DNA of 64,000 bases from Chloroflexi bacterium OLB13 (GTDB lineage: Bacteria > Chloroflexota > Anaerolineae > Aggregatilineales > Phototrophicaceae): positions 40,742 to 104,741 of the forward strand of contig JZRA01000050.1 in the NCBI GenBank assembly GCA_001567485.1, written 5' to 3'. Below are positions 19,872 through 29,974 of this stretch, piece by piece. Below the pieces are notes generated by a model, which saw only the letters and a list, made by a program, of their open reading frames with translations, had not been told where the DNA came from and did no database searches. The translations under genes and the position numbers were made by a program. Position 1 is the first letter of the stretch, and the number at the start of each line of letters is the position of its first letter.

Positions 19872-21779
19872 TCATATTGTCATGACATGATCATACCAAA
19901 TTTGGAAGTTCAGCAAGGCCCATACCTTGAACGATAAGCGATCGTCGCCTGACAGGAACCGATTCGTCAGGGCGGCGGTGGTTTCGGGATTCAGCACTGA
20001 CCCGTCGAGATGTGGCGCGCTGAGCAGGTCTCGGATCAACGGGCGCAGCGGCCCGCGCAGCCAGCCTTCGGTCGGCGTAGAGAACGGGCGCTTGGGCCGG
20101 TTGAGCACATGTTCCGGCACGACGTCCTTGAACGCTTCGCGCAGCAGGTACTTGGTGCGGCCGCCGTGCAGGCGTATGCGCAGCGGGACGGACAGCGCGG
20201 CGCGTACTACTTCGAGGTCTTGCAGCGGAACCCGCGCCTCGACTGAGTGCATCATCGTCATGCGGTCGACGCGGTGGTTGAACTGTTCGCGCACCCACAG
20301 CAGCAGATCGAGCAGTGCCAGCGCATCGGACAGGCTCAATTCGCCGACACCGGCTAGGCGGCTGTTGATGAGCGCCTCGACGGCTTCGTCCGTGACGTGA
20401 GAAATGAAGCTGCGCGGCACGAGGGCCTGTTTCTCCGCCCCGGTGAGTAGTTCAAACGTATACCGGTAGTATGTGCTGACCGGCGCGTGCAGTTTGGCGC
20501 GCAGGTCACGCGCTTTGATCCCCAGCGTGCGGCCGCGGCCAATGCGTTCCAGCAGGGGCAGCACAGTCCGCAGCGCCGGAACGCGCTCGAGGGTTTGGTG
20601 TCGAAAGGCGGCCGTGTGCCACGGGTATCCGCCGAAGAGTTCGTCGCTGCCGTCGCCGGTCAGGATCACGATGGCGCCGTGCTTGCGGGCTTCTGCGGCC
20701 AGCAGGTTGAGCGACGTGAAGGAAGGCTCCCACGTCGGCTCATCGAGGCCGACGACGCTGCGCACGAGCAGGTCGGGCACGTCGAGCGTCGGGCTGACGA
20801 GCAGTTCGTGATGATCCATGCCGAGATCACGGGCCACCTGCCGCGCATGGATCAGGTCGCGGTTGTAGATCGAGGTCTCGTCCACACGGCCCGCGGCATC
20901 GGGAAAGCCGATTGAGAACGACGCTATCGGCCCGTTGTGGTCGCGCACGGCGAGGTGCGCGATCAGCGTCGAATCCAGCCCGCCGCTGAGGAACACGCCA
21001 ATCGGGACGTCGCTCATCAGCTGTCGGCGGACGGCGCCAGTGACCGTCGCGCGGATGTGCTGCACCGCCGTGGACAGATCGGCGTGAGGCTCAGGCGCGG
21101 GCGGCGTCCAGTAACGTTCGCTGTGCAGTCCGCCCGAATCCAGCACAAGATAAGCGCCCGGCTCCAGTTTGCGAACGCCGCACACGAGGCTGTACGGTGA
21201 GGGCACGTATCCCAGCGACAGGTACAGGCCGAGCGCGGCCGGGTCGATCTCGCGCTTGATGTCGCAGCTTGCAAGCAGAGCGCGCAGTTCGGAGGCCAGC
21301 AGCAGGCGCCCACCGTCCCAATGATAGTAGACGGGCTTGATGCCGAGCGGATCGCGTGCGACGACCAGCCGCTGCTTATGTTGATCGAACAGGGCTAGGG
21401 CGAACATGCCGTTAAGCCGTTCGAGAAAGGCGTCGCCATATTCCTCGTAGGCGTGGACGATCGTTTCGGTGTCCGAGTTTGAGCGAAACACATGCCCGCG
21501 CGCTTCGAGCGTCACGCGCAGTTCAGGATGGTTGTAGAGTTCGCCGTTGTAGACGATCCAGATCGAACCGTCCTCGTTGGACAGCGGCATGCGGCCCGCC
21601 TCGCTCAGGTCGATGATGCTCAATCGTTTCGAGCCAAGCCCGGCGCACAGCGATCCCGCTTCGTACTGCGCCGCTCCGTCCTGATCCGGCCCGCGATGCG
21701 AAATGGCATGCGTCATGCGCGCCAGCATGTCCATGTCGATCGGTAGATTGAGCGCCGCGATAGCGGTAATTCCGCACAT
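19872..21779 (-). CDS. asnB: Asparagine synthase (glutamine-hydrolysing)-type amidotransferase
   Basis: The start at 21779 gives 635 residues and places the catalytic cysteine at position 2 (MCGIT), as required after Met removal in class II glutamine amidotransferases. The N-terminal half is the glutaminase domain (ISHRGPDQDG, YNGELYN). The C-terminal half is the ATP-pyrophosphatase synthetase with the P-loop SGGLDS and the GDGSDELFGGY motif. The family transfers glutamine nitrogen to aspartate. Copies inside polysaccharide loci, such as this one, are thought to amidate uronic acids or other carboxylates instead, which is inference here. It lies 7 bp after the GT4 gene. Confidence 0.9.
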   Translation of the reverse strand: MCGITAIAALNLPIDMDMLARMTHAISHRGPDQDGAAQYEAGSLCAGLGSKRLSIIDLSEAGRMPLSNEDGSIWIVYNGELYNHPELRVTLEARGHVFRSNSDTETIVHAYEEYGDAFLERLNGMFALALFDQHKQRLVVARDPLGIKPVYYHWDGGRLLLASELRALLASCDIKREIDPAALGLYLSLGYVPSPYSLVCGVRKLEPGAYLVLDSGGLHSERYWTPPAPEPHADLSTAVQHIRATVTGAVRRQLMSDVPIGVFLSGGLDSTLIAHLAVRDHNGPIASFSIGFPDAAGRVDETSIYNRDLIHARQVARDLGMDHHELLVSPTLDVPDLLVRSVVGLDEPTWEPSFTSLNLLAAEARKHGAIVILTGDGSDELFGGYPWHTAAFRHQTLERVPALRTVLPLLERIGRGRTLGIKARDLRAKLHAPVSTYYRYTFELLTGAEKQALVPRSFISHVTDEAVEALINSRLAGVGELSLSDALALLDLLLWVREQFNHRVDRMTMMHSVEARVPLQDLEVVRAALSVPLRIRLHGGRTKYLLREAFKDVVPEHVLNRPKRPFSTPTEGWLRGPLRPLIRDLLSAPHLDGSVLNPETTAALTNRFLSGDDRLSFKVWALLNFQIWYDHVMTI

Positions 21780-21786
21780 AGTTGTC

Positions 21787-22924
21787 CTATCTACTGGATC
21801 GCGTGTCCCCGGTGGATGCGATCTCGGCGTATAAGTCGGCCAGCTTGGCGGCCGCATTTTCCCATGTATACAACGCGGCGCGCTGTACGCCCTTCTCGAT
21901 AAAGCTCTCCCGCAGCGCCGGGTCGTCGCGCATCCGCAGAACCGCGGCGGCCACCGCTTCCGGGTCATCAGGACTCACCAACAGCCCGGCATCACCGACG
22001 ACCTCAGGAAACGCGGTGGTATCGGAACAGACAATCGGGATGCCGGACGCCATCGCTTCCGCCGTGGGAAGCCCGAACCCCTCCAGCCGTGACGTCGTCA
22101 CGAACACGTCGGCGGCGCGGTACAGCATCGGCAGGTGCGCCTCGTCTACGCGCCCGGTAAACACCACGTCAGCTTCTAGACCCAGCGCGGAAATCTGTTG
22201 AATCGTGGCCTGCCGCCACCGTTCACCGCCCGCGCCGCGGCCTTGATCAGCCGAACCGACTGCCGCGTGCCTTCAGGATCGCAACCATCTTGAGCAGAGT
22301 CGCAAGGTTCTTGCGCGGCAGTTCGCTGCCGACATAGAGCAGGTCAAGCATGCCGGGGGGGCGCGGCGGCCGATACCGGTCGAGCACGGTATAATCCTCG
22401 GCCCGCGGCCGCTCGCGGTAGGCGGCGTCGACTCCGTGGTGGATCACCCGAATCCGGTCGAGGGGGATCCCGAGTGTTTCCTGTAATCCACGCGCATTGA
22501 AGGCCGACGCAGCCGACAGCCGGTCAGCGCAGCGCAAGCCGAGGAACTGCTGATACATCAGCATACGATCAAGGGGCGTGAACAGCGTGTCGTCCTCTTT
22601 GCTCACGAGCATGCCGAGGTCGTGCACCGCGATCACCGAGGGGTGAATCGTCCGGTACCGCAGCATCGCGCTGCCCATGATCTGCACGAAGTGGGCGATA
22701 CTGCCCGGCCTGCGGTTCGCGATCCCGATAGGTAGATGGCGTAGGATTTGAAATCGATTTGCGCCCGGCAAAGAATGGAAGCGGCGCAGGCACGGATCGA
22801 CCATCTCTGCGTGCTGTCTCATCAACGCGCCTTGGATCGCGTGCGCATAGTGACCGATGCCGGTGGCGACGTCGCTCGCGCCAAACTCGACCAGTTCGAC
22901 AGGGATAACGCGCTGTACGCTCAT
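21787..22924 (-). pseudogene. Family 4 glycosyltransferase, interrupted by two single-base frameshifts
   Basis: The 5' frame (225 codons from 22924) carries the N-terminal Rossmann domain and the start of the donor domain (RVIHHGVDAAY, LLYVGSELPRKN). It stops at 22247. The 3' frame (to 21787) carries the rest, including DVFVTTSRLEGFGLPTAEAMASG, the nucleotide-sugar EX7E-type motif. Between them, restoring one C at about 22252 and one G at about 22238 yields a continuous reading (RFRLIKAGG, then GERWRQATIQQ) that fits the GT4 fold. The two lesions are 15 bp apart in a GC-rich stretch, so sequencing error is a serious alternative to true inactivation. The intact protein would transfer an activated sugar during polysaccharide repeat-unit synthesis. 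Confidence 0.7.
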
Positions 22925-22991
22925 AAGTCATCACCCGGATCGCTTGAGTTCGTGCAGGTATAGCCGTGGATCAGTGAGGGGCGCATCGATG

Positions 22992-24098
22992 CTACCATCG
23001 TGTTCTGATCGCCTTGACTGGATAGTCGAAGAGGACGAGCGCCCACACAGCGAAGTCGATCAGGACGAACAGCGGAATCTGCCAGTAAGGCGCGCCCAAC
23101 GACGTGCCGGTCAGCCGTTCGCCTGTGCGCACGTACCGTACACGATTCAGAATGACGAACAGCCACGCGGCCGCGGCCAGCGCCGTAGAAAGCGGCCCGG
23201 CCCAAACGGCGATCGGCGTGCCAACGATCATCACCATGCCGAGGACGCTGGGGGCCAATCCGCGCGCCGCTTCTCCATAGACCCTGAACCGGATGCCGTG
23301 CAGAACCACGTTGCGAAGCCAGCGCGACTGCTGCTTGCGATACGTGCCGAAGTCGGAAGCGTGTTCGCTGGTGACTTGGCTCGTCGGCGCATGCAGGATC
23401 GTCACGCCTGCTTCGCGCAGCCGCTTCGCCATGACGTAATCGGTGCCGGTCGGCGCCTCGTACTGGAAGCTGCCGGACGCCTCGATGGCATCCCGCGTGA
23501 ACGCTGCGTTCCGGCCCAAGATGCCGTCGGTGGTGCGCCCCCAATGCGCGCGCACATAGCGGTCGATGTACCACTGCTGCATGACGAACGGAGTCTTCAT
23601 CTGACGGTCAAGCGGACGGCTCCCGCCGGTCACGGCGCGCGCTCCGTCGTGCAGCAGCGGCGCAAGGGTCGCCTCAAACGATTCGTCATCCAGTTCGCAA
23701 TCGGCGTCGGTCAGAAAGAAAAGGTCGCCTGTCGCGTGTTCAAAGCACTGGCGCAGCGCACGCTGCTTGCCTTCTCCGGGCCGCTGTTCGAGGACGACGA
23801 CATACTCCGAACGGGACGCCGCGGCCAGCGCATACGTGCCGTCCGTACCGCCGGCGCATAAGACCAGCTCACGGTTCGGGTAACGCAGCCGCTTGAACGA
23901 TTCGAGATGGCGGGGCAGTAACGCGGCCTCATTCCACGCCGCGACCAGCAGGCTTACTTTAGGAGGGTGAGGCGGCAGCGCCACCCCGCCGTGACATTCA
24001 GGCGGACGAAGCCGGCGATCACGCGACCAGCGCATCCCCTGAACCGCGGCGACACCGGCGGTAAGGCCGGCGAATACGAGCAGGTTAACGTACTCCAT
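22992..24098 (-). CDS. Membrane-associated family 2 glycosyltransferase
   Basis: A 368-residue protein with one N-terminal membrane helix, a GT-A catalytic domain (VSLLVAAWNEA, residues about 48-58; TDADCELDD near 132-140 as the DXD-type metal site; a Q..RW acceptor-side motif near 245-255), and two or three C-terminal helices. This is the layout of processive or lipid-acceptor GT2 enzymes such as those for chitin, hyaluronan or N-acetylglucosaminyl polymers. It sits between the toroid protein (24 bp) and the frameshifted GT4 (67 bp) in the polysaccharide operon. Confidence 0.8.
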   Translation of the reverse strand: MEYVNLLVFAGLTAGVAAVQGMRWSRDRRLRPPECHGGVALPPHPPKVSLLVAAWNEAALLPRHLESFKRLRYPNRELVLCAGGTDGTYALAAASRSEYVVVLEQRPGEGKQRALRQCFEHATGDLFFLTDADCELDDESFEATLAPLLHDGARAVTGGSRPLDRQMKTPFVMQQWYIDRYVRAHWGRTTDGILGRNAAFTRDAIEASGSFQYEAPTGTDYVMAKRLREAGVTILHAPTSQVTSEHASDFGTYRKQQSRWLRNVVLHGIRFRVYGEAARGLAPSVLGMVMIVGTPIAVWAGPLSTALAAAAWLFVILNRVRYVRTGERLTGTSLGAPYWQIPLFVLIDFAVWALVLFDYPVKAIRTRW

Positions 24099-24122
24099 GG
24101 TGGTTCGCAGCGCAGCACGGGT

Positions 24123-25456
24123 CTACCGCCACAGCATGGCGGGCGACACGGTGCGTGCCCACGAATCCCCCTTTCGCCACTCGTACAGAATCGCGCCCTC
24201 CTGCGTGATGTCGAGCACGTCGTCGTCTTCGTGGAAGCGCGCCGGCTTTCCGCGGAACACGCAGTCACGCATCACCGCGCCGGTGGTCGGGGCAGGGATG
24301 GTGGCGCTGTCGGGGAGCAGCCGGCACAGTAGGGCGAACGCTTGTCCGTCCAGCCCGCGACAGGCAGCAGATCGAAGGCATGCGGAAGGCTGGGCGGGGT
24401 CTTTTGACTGCCCTGTGATTCGAATCCGCGCGCGGTCTGAAACCCGCCCGACTCCAGCTGACCGCCCAGTATCCAGTCGAGCGTTGGTTGGTAGTCGAAC
24501 GCAAACCCATGCGGGACGAGCGACAGCCCGGCCAAGATAACGTCGCCCGCGCCGGCCACCCATCGCGGATAACGATTCGCGCGCCGGTCTGCGTAAACCA
24601 CCTGCGGCAGGCCGCCGTCCGCGTCGATGTGCCGTAGGATGAACTGCATGGTGGACACCGCGGCCGCTAGATACGTGTCGTTTCCCGTCAAGTCGTGGGC
24701 CAACACGAGCGCCGGCACGATCCGCGCGTTGTAGTACGGGAAGTACCAGTTTACGGGACGGCCCTGTTCGATATACTGCGCGAACGCGCCCCGATTCTCG
24801 TCGCGTCCGTTCTGCAGCGATAAACAGTGATTGAGCGCGGGCAGGCCGTAGGCGTCGAGATAGCGCGAATCCCCGCTGAGTTCGCTGAGCCGGGCAAGCG
24901 CGATAAACAGCGTGGCGACTTTGTTGGGCACAATCGTGATCGACCGCGTGTCATCGAAGAAGCAGCGCCGTTCAGCGTTCCACAACCTGCGGATGTAGAA
25001 GTTCTCGATACTGCGCCGTGCCGTGGCGATATAGCCTTCCCATCCCTCGGCCTGCTCCGCCTTGAGGCGCGAAGCCACGTTCAGCAGCGCGATGTCGACG
25101 GCGGCTTCGTGCGGCGTTCCCGCGGTGTACGGATTCAACTGAAACTGCGAATTGGCGTAGTTGCCGTACTCGTCCTGACCGTTCACGATGTCGTTGGCGG
25201 CGGCGACCGCGCGATCGAGGTAGTAATACAGCCCGGACGCGCGGTAGAGGTCGAGATAGCCGCTGATGATGCCCTCATAGCGCCAGTCGATCCCCGCGCC
25301 GGTGAACATCAGCGCATGCTGCCACCAGTGCACGACCGGCCCCCCGAACCCGCCCTGAACACGCATCGTTTCCAGCCAGTAGGCGCAGTTAGCCGCGCTT
25401 TGCGCTAGAGCGGTGGGCGTTTGCTCGACGGTCGGTTCGGCGATGTGCTGCATCAT
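24123..25456 (-). pseudogene. Alpha/alpha-toroid protein (glycan hydrolase or epimerase-like), with one frameshift near its C-terminus
   Basis: The start at 25456 overlaps the preceding stop by ATGA and has AAAAGGA upstream. The first frame runs to 24272 and ends in unrelated residues after VAGW. The other frame, down to the TAG at 24123, continues as DGQAFALLCRLL and ends in EWRKGDSWARTV. Adding one G at about 24350 joins them into about 444 residues. Helical repeats with paired aromatic residues (YWLETM, GLYYYLDRA, YFPYYNARI, GGFQTARGF) suggest an (alpha/alpha)6 barrel as in glucuronyl epimerase-like and unsaturated-glucuronyl-hydrolase-like enzymes. No signal peptide is present. Possibly cytoplasmic or cell-associated glycan processing; family placement is uncertain. 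Confidence 0.55.
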
Positions 25457-26007
25457 ACGTCCTTTTGCAGGGTGATCAGCGCGAGCGTGCCGAGCCACCG
25501 CCCCAGATACGACTCGCGCGTGCGGACAACGGAACGGCCGGCGAGATCATCGCGCCCCATGCGGCTGTATACGCGATAGGCGATGCTCCACAGCACGCTG
25601 ATTTCCCCGTGCAGATGCAGGATCGGCGCGCTCTGGCGGTAGCCCTGCCGTTTGGTCATTCCGAGGCATGTCCGGGCGCGCAGCATCGGCGTCGAGCTGA
25701 TAAACCGGTACAGTGCGCCAGCCGTCACGATCAGCAGTGTGGCTGGCGGCGTGGGGGATGCAATCACCGCCTCGACTTGGGTGGCGCTCGGCAGGATCAA
25801 CACAGCGCGGCCCTGCCCTTTGGCCGGGTCGAACGGCTGGCTGGTCGCTGTTCTCCGCAGGAACTCGGATGCGAGGCGCGCGTCCGACGCGAGCACGCCT
25901 GTTTCTACCGTATCGTGTGCGCATTGAACCGCCAGCCAATCGAGCGCGATCGCGTACTCAGGCAGCGGAAGGCCGAGCGCAGGGAGACTGCCGTTAGCGC
26001 CGGCCAT
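25453..26007 (-). CDS. Conserved-looking protein of unknown function in the polysaccharide operon
   Basis: A 184-residue protein starting at the ATG at 26007. It overlaps the 3' end of the upstream GT4 gene by 14 bp and the downstream toroid gene by 4 bp, so it is tightly coupled. It has an alternating beta/alpha N-terminal half (a possible Rossmann-like PPATLLIVTAG strand and turn) and a basic C-terminal half ending YLGRWLGTLALITLQK. No catalytic motif was identified. The methyltransferase or glycosyl-accessory protein families are possible but not supported. Confidence 0.55.
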   Translation of the reverse strand: MAGANGSLPALGLPLPEYAIALDWLAVQCAHDTVETGVLASDARLASEFLRRTATSQPFDPAKGQGRAVLILPSATQVEAVIASPTPPATLLIVTAGALYRFISSTPMLRARTCLGMTKRQGYRQSAPILHLHGEISVLWSIAYRVYSRMGRDDLAGRSVVRTRESYLGRWLGTLALITLQKDV

Positions 26008-27163
26008 CGACGACCTCGCGATACACGTCTACGAGGCGTTCATTGATCCGTGACCAGTCATACTTCGCCACGACCTTGTCACGCCCGGCCCGACCCATGA
26101 CTTTGCGGCGGTCGCCGGCGTCCAGCATGTCACGGATGCGCGCCGCCAAGTCGTCAACATCGTTGGGCGCGGCCAAGAATCCGTCGACGCCGGAGTTGAC
26201 CACGGTGCGCACGCCGGGGAGGTTGCTGGCGATCACCGGCTTGCCCGCCGCCATGGCTTCGAGCAGCACGATGCCAAACGCTTCGCCCATCGTGGTCGAT
26301 GGCAGCACCAGAAAATCCGCGGCGGCGTAATGGCGCGGCAGATCGCTGTCAGGCACACGCCCGCAGAAGACCGCGCGTTCACCGAGGCCGAGGCGGCGTG
26401 CTTCCTCCATATACCGCGCTCGCAGGTCGCCGTCGCCGATCAGCATCAGGCGTAAGTTCGGCGCATCGACACGGGCGGCGGCGTTCAGCAGGACGTCAAC
26501 GCCCTTGAAATAGTGCGGGGTATCCATGCCGCCGCAGAAGGCCAGCACCACGTCATCTTCGGCGAAACCGTACATGCTGCGAATGCCTGCGGTGTCCACG
26601 TCGGTGGTGAAGCGTGATGTATCGACCCCGTTGGGCATCTCTGTCACGCGCGGGTCGTCCGGCTTGAAGAAGCGGGCGATGCGGGAGGCGTTGAAGTAAT
26701 CGCGCGATGTGACTAGCAGCCGGTTGGCGCGCGTAAGGATCAGACGGCCAACGGTCTTTTCGTGCAGCGCGACCATGCGGCCCATCATGCCGGAGAGAAT
26801 CAAGTCTTGATGGTATGTGATGACAACCGGGATCCGACGCAGGCCAGCGACGGCGTGCAGGATCTCTTGGCCGAACACGAACGGGTAGTGCAGGTGTACG
26901 ATGTCGTACTTCGCCATACGGAATAATCCCGGCAGCAGCGGCGCATTGCCGACTTTGAACGCCGCCGGAAGGCGGTGTACGGTGAGGCCGGGCGGATCGT
27001 CGATGACGGATTCGTCTTTCACGGCACTGGTGATGACGGTGACGTCGCAGCCTAGCTTCGCCGCGCCGAGTGCATTTTGCAGGCACACGCGGCCCGTCCC
27101 GCTGGGATAGGGGAAGAAAGTTGCTGTGAGATGAGCCACGCGCATCGCCATCGCTGCTACCAC
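25994..27163 (-). CDS. Family 4 glycosyltransferase
   Basis: A GT-B fold enzyme of up to 389 residues. The start is uncertain: GTG at 27163, ATG at 27151 or ATG at 27145 (MRVAHLT) all fit, the last placing the first beta strand directly at the N-terminus. The acceptor domain contains FFPYPSGTGR. The donor domain contains the GGMDTPHYFKG strand and the E-rich motif GEAFGIVLLEAMAAGKPVIA that binds the nucleotide sugar. It overlaps the neighbouring GT2 stop by up to 7 bp and continues the operon. Confidence 0.85.
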   Translation of the reverse strand: MVAAMAMRVAHLTATFFPYPSGTGRVCLQNALGAAKLGCDVTVITSAVKDESVIDDPPGLTVHRLPAAFKVGNAPLLPGLFRMAKYDIVHLHYPFVFGQEILHAVAGLRRIPVVITYHQDLILSGMMGRMVALHEKTVGRLILTRANRLLVTSRDYFNASRIARFFKPDDPRVTEMPNGVDTSRFTTDVDTAGIRSMYGFAEDDVVLAFCGGMDTPHYFKGVDVLLNAAARVDAPNLRLMLIGDGDLRARYMEEARRLGLGERAVFCGRVPDSDLPRHYAAADFLVLPSTTMGEAFGIVLLEAMAAGKPVIASNLPGVRTVVNSGVDGFLAAPNDVDDLAARIRDMLDAGDRRKVMGRAGRDKVVAKYDWSRINERLVDVYREVVDGRR

Positions 27164-28233
27164 CGGACGACCCCGCGTGAAACGTGATACAGCACCCAGA
27201 ACAGCGGGTTGAAGATGCGTTCGGCGATCAGGGCCGCGCCCGTCCCGACCTGCTTGAACCCGAGCCGATGGATGTGCTGGAACAGGATGTCACGGTCGGG
27301 CGCTTTGCGCGTTCCCTGCACGGTGCGGCGATGCTGCATCAGGGTGCGCCAGTGGCGGATGATCCACCCGTAGCCGCGCAGCTTCGCCGACCAATAGCGG
27401 CGGCCGCTGACCGCCGCGAAGCCCCAACCGACGACTTCGGCGAGCATCAACGCGGGTGTCAGCACAACGAGCGTCGGCCAGCGGTAATTCTTGAACAGCA
27501 TTTGTAACCGGTTGCGCTCTAGAAACTCGAACTTGGCCGGGCTGAAGTGCAGACGGTAATCGTGGCGGATGACCGACTGTGGCACGGCATACAGACGATA
27601 ACCCGCAATGCGGGCGCGCCAAGATAAGTCGGCGTCTTCGGCGTAGGCGGGAAAGAACAACTCGTCGAAACCGCCTAGCTCGCGGAAGGTCTCGGCGCGC
27701 ATGATGAAGGCCGCGCCAGAGATAGCCGCCACTTCCTGAGTGTGCGTCAGGCCGGACGCCGGCTCTTGCCATGCCCGCAGATAGCCGAAGCCGGTGAAGT
27801 GGACGTCATTGCCGTAGGTGTTGACCAGCGCTGGATCGTTCAACAGCACGATCTTCGGGGTCGCCATGCCGGCGTGCGGATCGCGTTCCAACACGTCAAC
27901 CAGCGGTGCGAGCCAATCCGGCGACACCACGGTATCGAGGTTCAGAAAAGCGAGGATTTCGCCTGACGCCTGCTGTGCGCCGAGATTACACCCCCCGGAA
28001 AAGCCGAGGTTGGCTCCTGCCCGGATCAACTTCGCGGACGGAAACTGCTCAGCCACACAGTTGGCGCTGCCGTCGGTCGATTGATTGTCGACCACGATCA
28101 CTTCGATGTCAGGATACGCGGAGTCGAAAACGGACGCCAAGCACGGCCCGACGTAGGAGCCGGCGTTGTAGTTGACGAGAATCACGCTCACGCGCGGCAT
28201 ATCGCGAGGAGCTGCCTGCTGCGGACTGCGCAT
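27157..28233 (-). CDS. Family 2 glycosyltransferase, rhamnosyltransferase-like
   Basis: A 358-residue protein with VSVILVNYNAGSYV at the start of the GT-A domain (residues about 15-28), VVDNQSTDGS, LNLDTVV as the DXD-type site, and FDELFFPAYAEDADLSWR as the catalytic-base and substrate region. These are hallmarks of the WbbL/RfbF-like subgroup that often transfers rhamnose or similar deoxysugars. A C-terminal amphipathic region could bind the membrane. The upstream GT2 stops 13 bp away. Confidence 0.85.
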   Translation of the reverse strand: MRSPQQAAPRDMPRVSVILVNYNAGSYVGPCLASVFDSAYPDIEVIVVDNQSTDGSANCVAEQFPSAKLIRAGANLGFSGGCNLGAQQASGEILAFLNLDTVVSPDWLAPLVDVLERDPHAGMATPKIVLLNDPALVNTYGNDVHFTGFGYLRAWQEPASGLTHTQEVAAISGAAFIMRAETFRELGGFDELFFPAYAEDADLSWRARIAGYRLYAVPQSVIRHDYRLHFSPAKFEFLERNRLQMLFKNYRWPTLVVLTPALMLAEVVGWGFAAVSGRRYWSAKLRGYGWIIRHWRTLMQHRRTVQGTRKAPDRDILFQHIHRLGFKQVGTGAALIAERIFNPLFWVLYHVSRGVVRW

Positions 28234-28246
28234 CAGCGGCGTTCCT

Positions 28247-29227
28247 TTAGGCTTCGCGGCTGATGACCGGCCGGATAAGCTCGAGGACGAAGCCGCGCAG
28301 GGTATGGAGGATGATGCCCGTAAACAACGCCACCGATCCGCTTGTCAGCAGGAACACGATCAGCATCGCAAGCACGATGTCGACGGTGTTGCTTGTCCGG
28401 TACTGCTCAAGTTCGGCCACGCCGAGCGCGAACGCGACGACCAGACTGGCGCCGCCCATCAGCCAGAAGAACAGCAGCGGCCGGTGCTGGCCCATCAAGC
28501 GCAGCACACTGGTCAGGACGTTGAGGCCGTGGCGCACGACCGACCGCTTGGGCCGATCGAGATACCGAATCGTGATCGGCACTTCGATCACGCGAAGCTG
28601 CTGATCTGAAGCGACGAACTGCATTTCCGACTCGACGCCGAAACCCTTCGTATTGAAGGTGATGTTCTTGATGGCATTCAGCGAGAACGCGCGAAAGCCG
28701 CTTTGCGAATCCGACACCTGCGTGCCGGACAGCGCGTTAATCATCATCGTGAAACCACGATGTCCCATCACCCGCTGCAGCGGCACTTCGCTGGTCTGTT
28801 CGAGGTAGCGTGAGCCGATTACGATGTCGGCCTCACCGTCAGTTATCGGCTTGACGACCTTCGGCAGCTCTTCTGGCAGATGCTGCCAGTCGGCGTCGAG
28901 CGTGACGACCGCATTGGGCAAGAACAGCTCGCGCGCTTTCTTGAAACCGGTATTGAGTGCCTCGCCCTTGCCCTTGTTGACCTTATGTCGGACGACCGTT
29001 GCGCCGGCAAAATGAGCGATCTGCGCGGTGCGGTCGGTGGAGCCGTCATCGACAACGACAACGGCATCTACATAATTGCGGGTCAACAGGACGACGCTGC
29101 CAATAAATCGTTCTTCGTTATATGCAGGGATGACGGCGACAACGATACCGTCGAAATGTGGTTGAGGGACTTCGCGGATGTTTAATCCCTCAGGAAGACC
29201 GTGTTCGTGCGCCGTCATGGCAACCAT
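28247..29227 (-). CDS. Family 2 glycosyltransferase, DPM1/polyprenyl-phosphate type with C-terminal membrane helices
   Basis: The start at 29227 is preceded by a run of eight G's and AG (a strong ribosome site), giving 326 residues. Earlier in-frame codons are unsupported. Motifs: VIPAYNEERFI, VVDDGSTDRT, LDADWQHLPEEL (metal site DXD) and GSRYLEQ, then FLDRPKRS-type residues (here YLDRPKRS). Two C-terminal membrane helices follow. This is the layout of dolichyl/undecaprenyl-phosphate sugar synthases. It is the promoter-proximal gene of the eleven-gene run. Confidence 0.85.
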   Translation of the reverse strand: MVAMTAHEHGLPEGLNIREVPQPHFDGIVVAVIPAYNEERFIGSVVLLTRNYVDAVVVVDDGSTDRTAQIAHFAGATVVRHKVNKGKGEALNTGFKKARELFLPNAVVTLDADWQHLPEELPKVVKPITDGEADIVIGSRYLEQTSEVPLQRVMGHRGFTMMINALSGTQVSDSQSGFRAFSLNAIKNITFNTKGFGVESEMQFVASDQQLRVIEVPITIRYLDRPKRSVVRHGLNVLTSVLRLMGQHRPLLFFWLMGGASLVVAFALGVAELEQYRTSNTVDIVLAMLIVFLLTSGSVALFTGIILHTLRGFVLELIRPVISREA

Positions 29228-29648
29228 AAAAACTCCCCCCCCAGAAGTATGAAGCGTCAAGTTCCCCGATGAGCATGGCGATGTGAGGCTTGCAATAAAT
29301 GGAAGCCAGCGCCGCCGCTCAATTTCGTGTGTCGGGTCGCGTTGATGAAGCACACAATGAACCACCCAACCGGCATCACCGATCAGATGAGTACACGGTC
29401 TCCATCTGTGAATAGAGTACTATAGTTTTTTATTTCGCAAGTAGCCCCTGAGGAAGACCACTTGGAAAACCCATGAGTGTGATAGTACTTTCGGAACTGG
29501 ACAGCCGTGATCTCTCGGCCAAATCGCGATCGAAGATTGTGGGAAATGCACAGATTTCGCAACCTTAGAACAGCGGATTGTGCGATTTTTGTAATATGAG
29601 AGATTGCTAAAAAACGGTTGGTGCAGGGGACTCAGACGCGAACTGGCC
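29228..29648. promoter_or_regulatory. Intergenic region of 421 bp; probable promoter zone of the polysaccharide operon
   Basis: No gene is visible. An A+T-rich segment at 29415-29442 (minus strand TTGCGA, AAAAAAC, TATAGTAC) is the most promoter-like stretch and lies about 200 bp upstream of the first glycosyltransferase gene. The two boxes are too closely spaced to be a textbook sigma-70 promoter, so this is only suggestive. Confidence 0.3.
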
Positions 29649-29879
29649 CTAACCCAGAATCTGTGCCAAACTCAAGATGACGAACACCGCGAATATCACG
29701 CACAACGGCACAATGAGGATATTCAAGGCGGCGCTGATCACGCTGTTACGCTGCCCGACCGGGCCGAGGACGGAGTCCTTTCCGATCAGCAGAAATAGCA
29801 GCGTGACTACCGCGATGAGGCTGAGCGCGCCCGTAAGCTCGGGTGAAAGCCGGGCGGTCATGGAGAGCAGTACCGACAT
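29649..29879 (-). CDS. Small two-helix membrane protein
   Basis: A 76-residue protein with two hydrophobic segments (about 15-33 and 47-72) joined by a short polar loop with GKDSVLGPVGQRNS. The ATG at 29879 has GAGGGAT 5 bases upstream, supporting translation. It is flanked by non-coding DNA on both sides, so it is a single-gene unit divergent from the HTH-CPBP gene. The function is unknown; similar small proteins are common in Chloroflexota genomes. Confidence 0.65.
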   Translation of the reverse strand: MSVLLSMTARLSPELTGALSLIAVVTLLFLLIGKDSVLGPVGQRNSVISAALNILIVPLCVIFAVFVILSLAQILG

Positions 29880-29974
29880 TGATCCCTCATCCGCCTTGCG
29901 CTAACAACGATATAGAGCTTTATTCTTACAGGTAAGTTATTTCGGCGCAACAACGAGGATGCGACCTGCGCACG

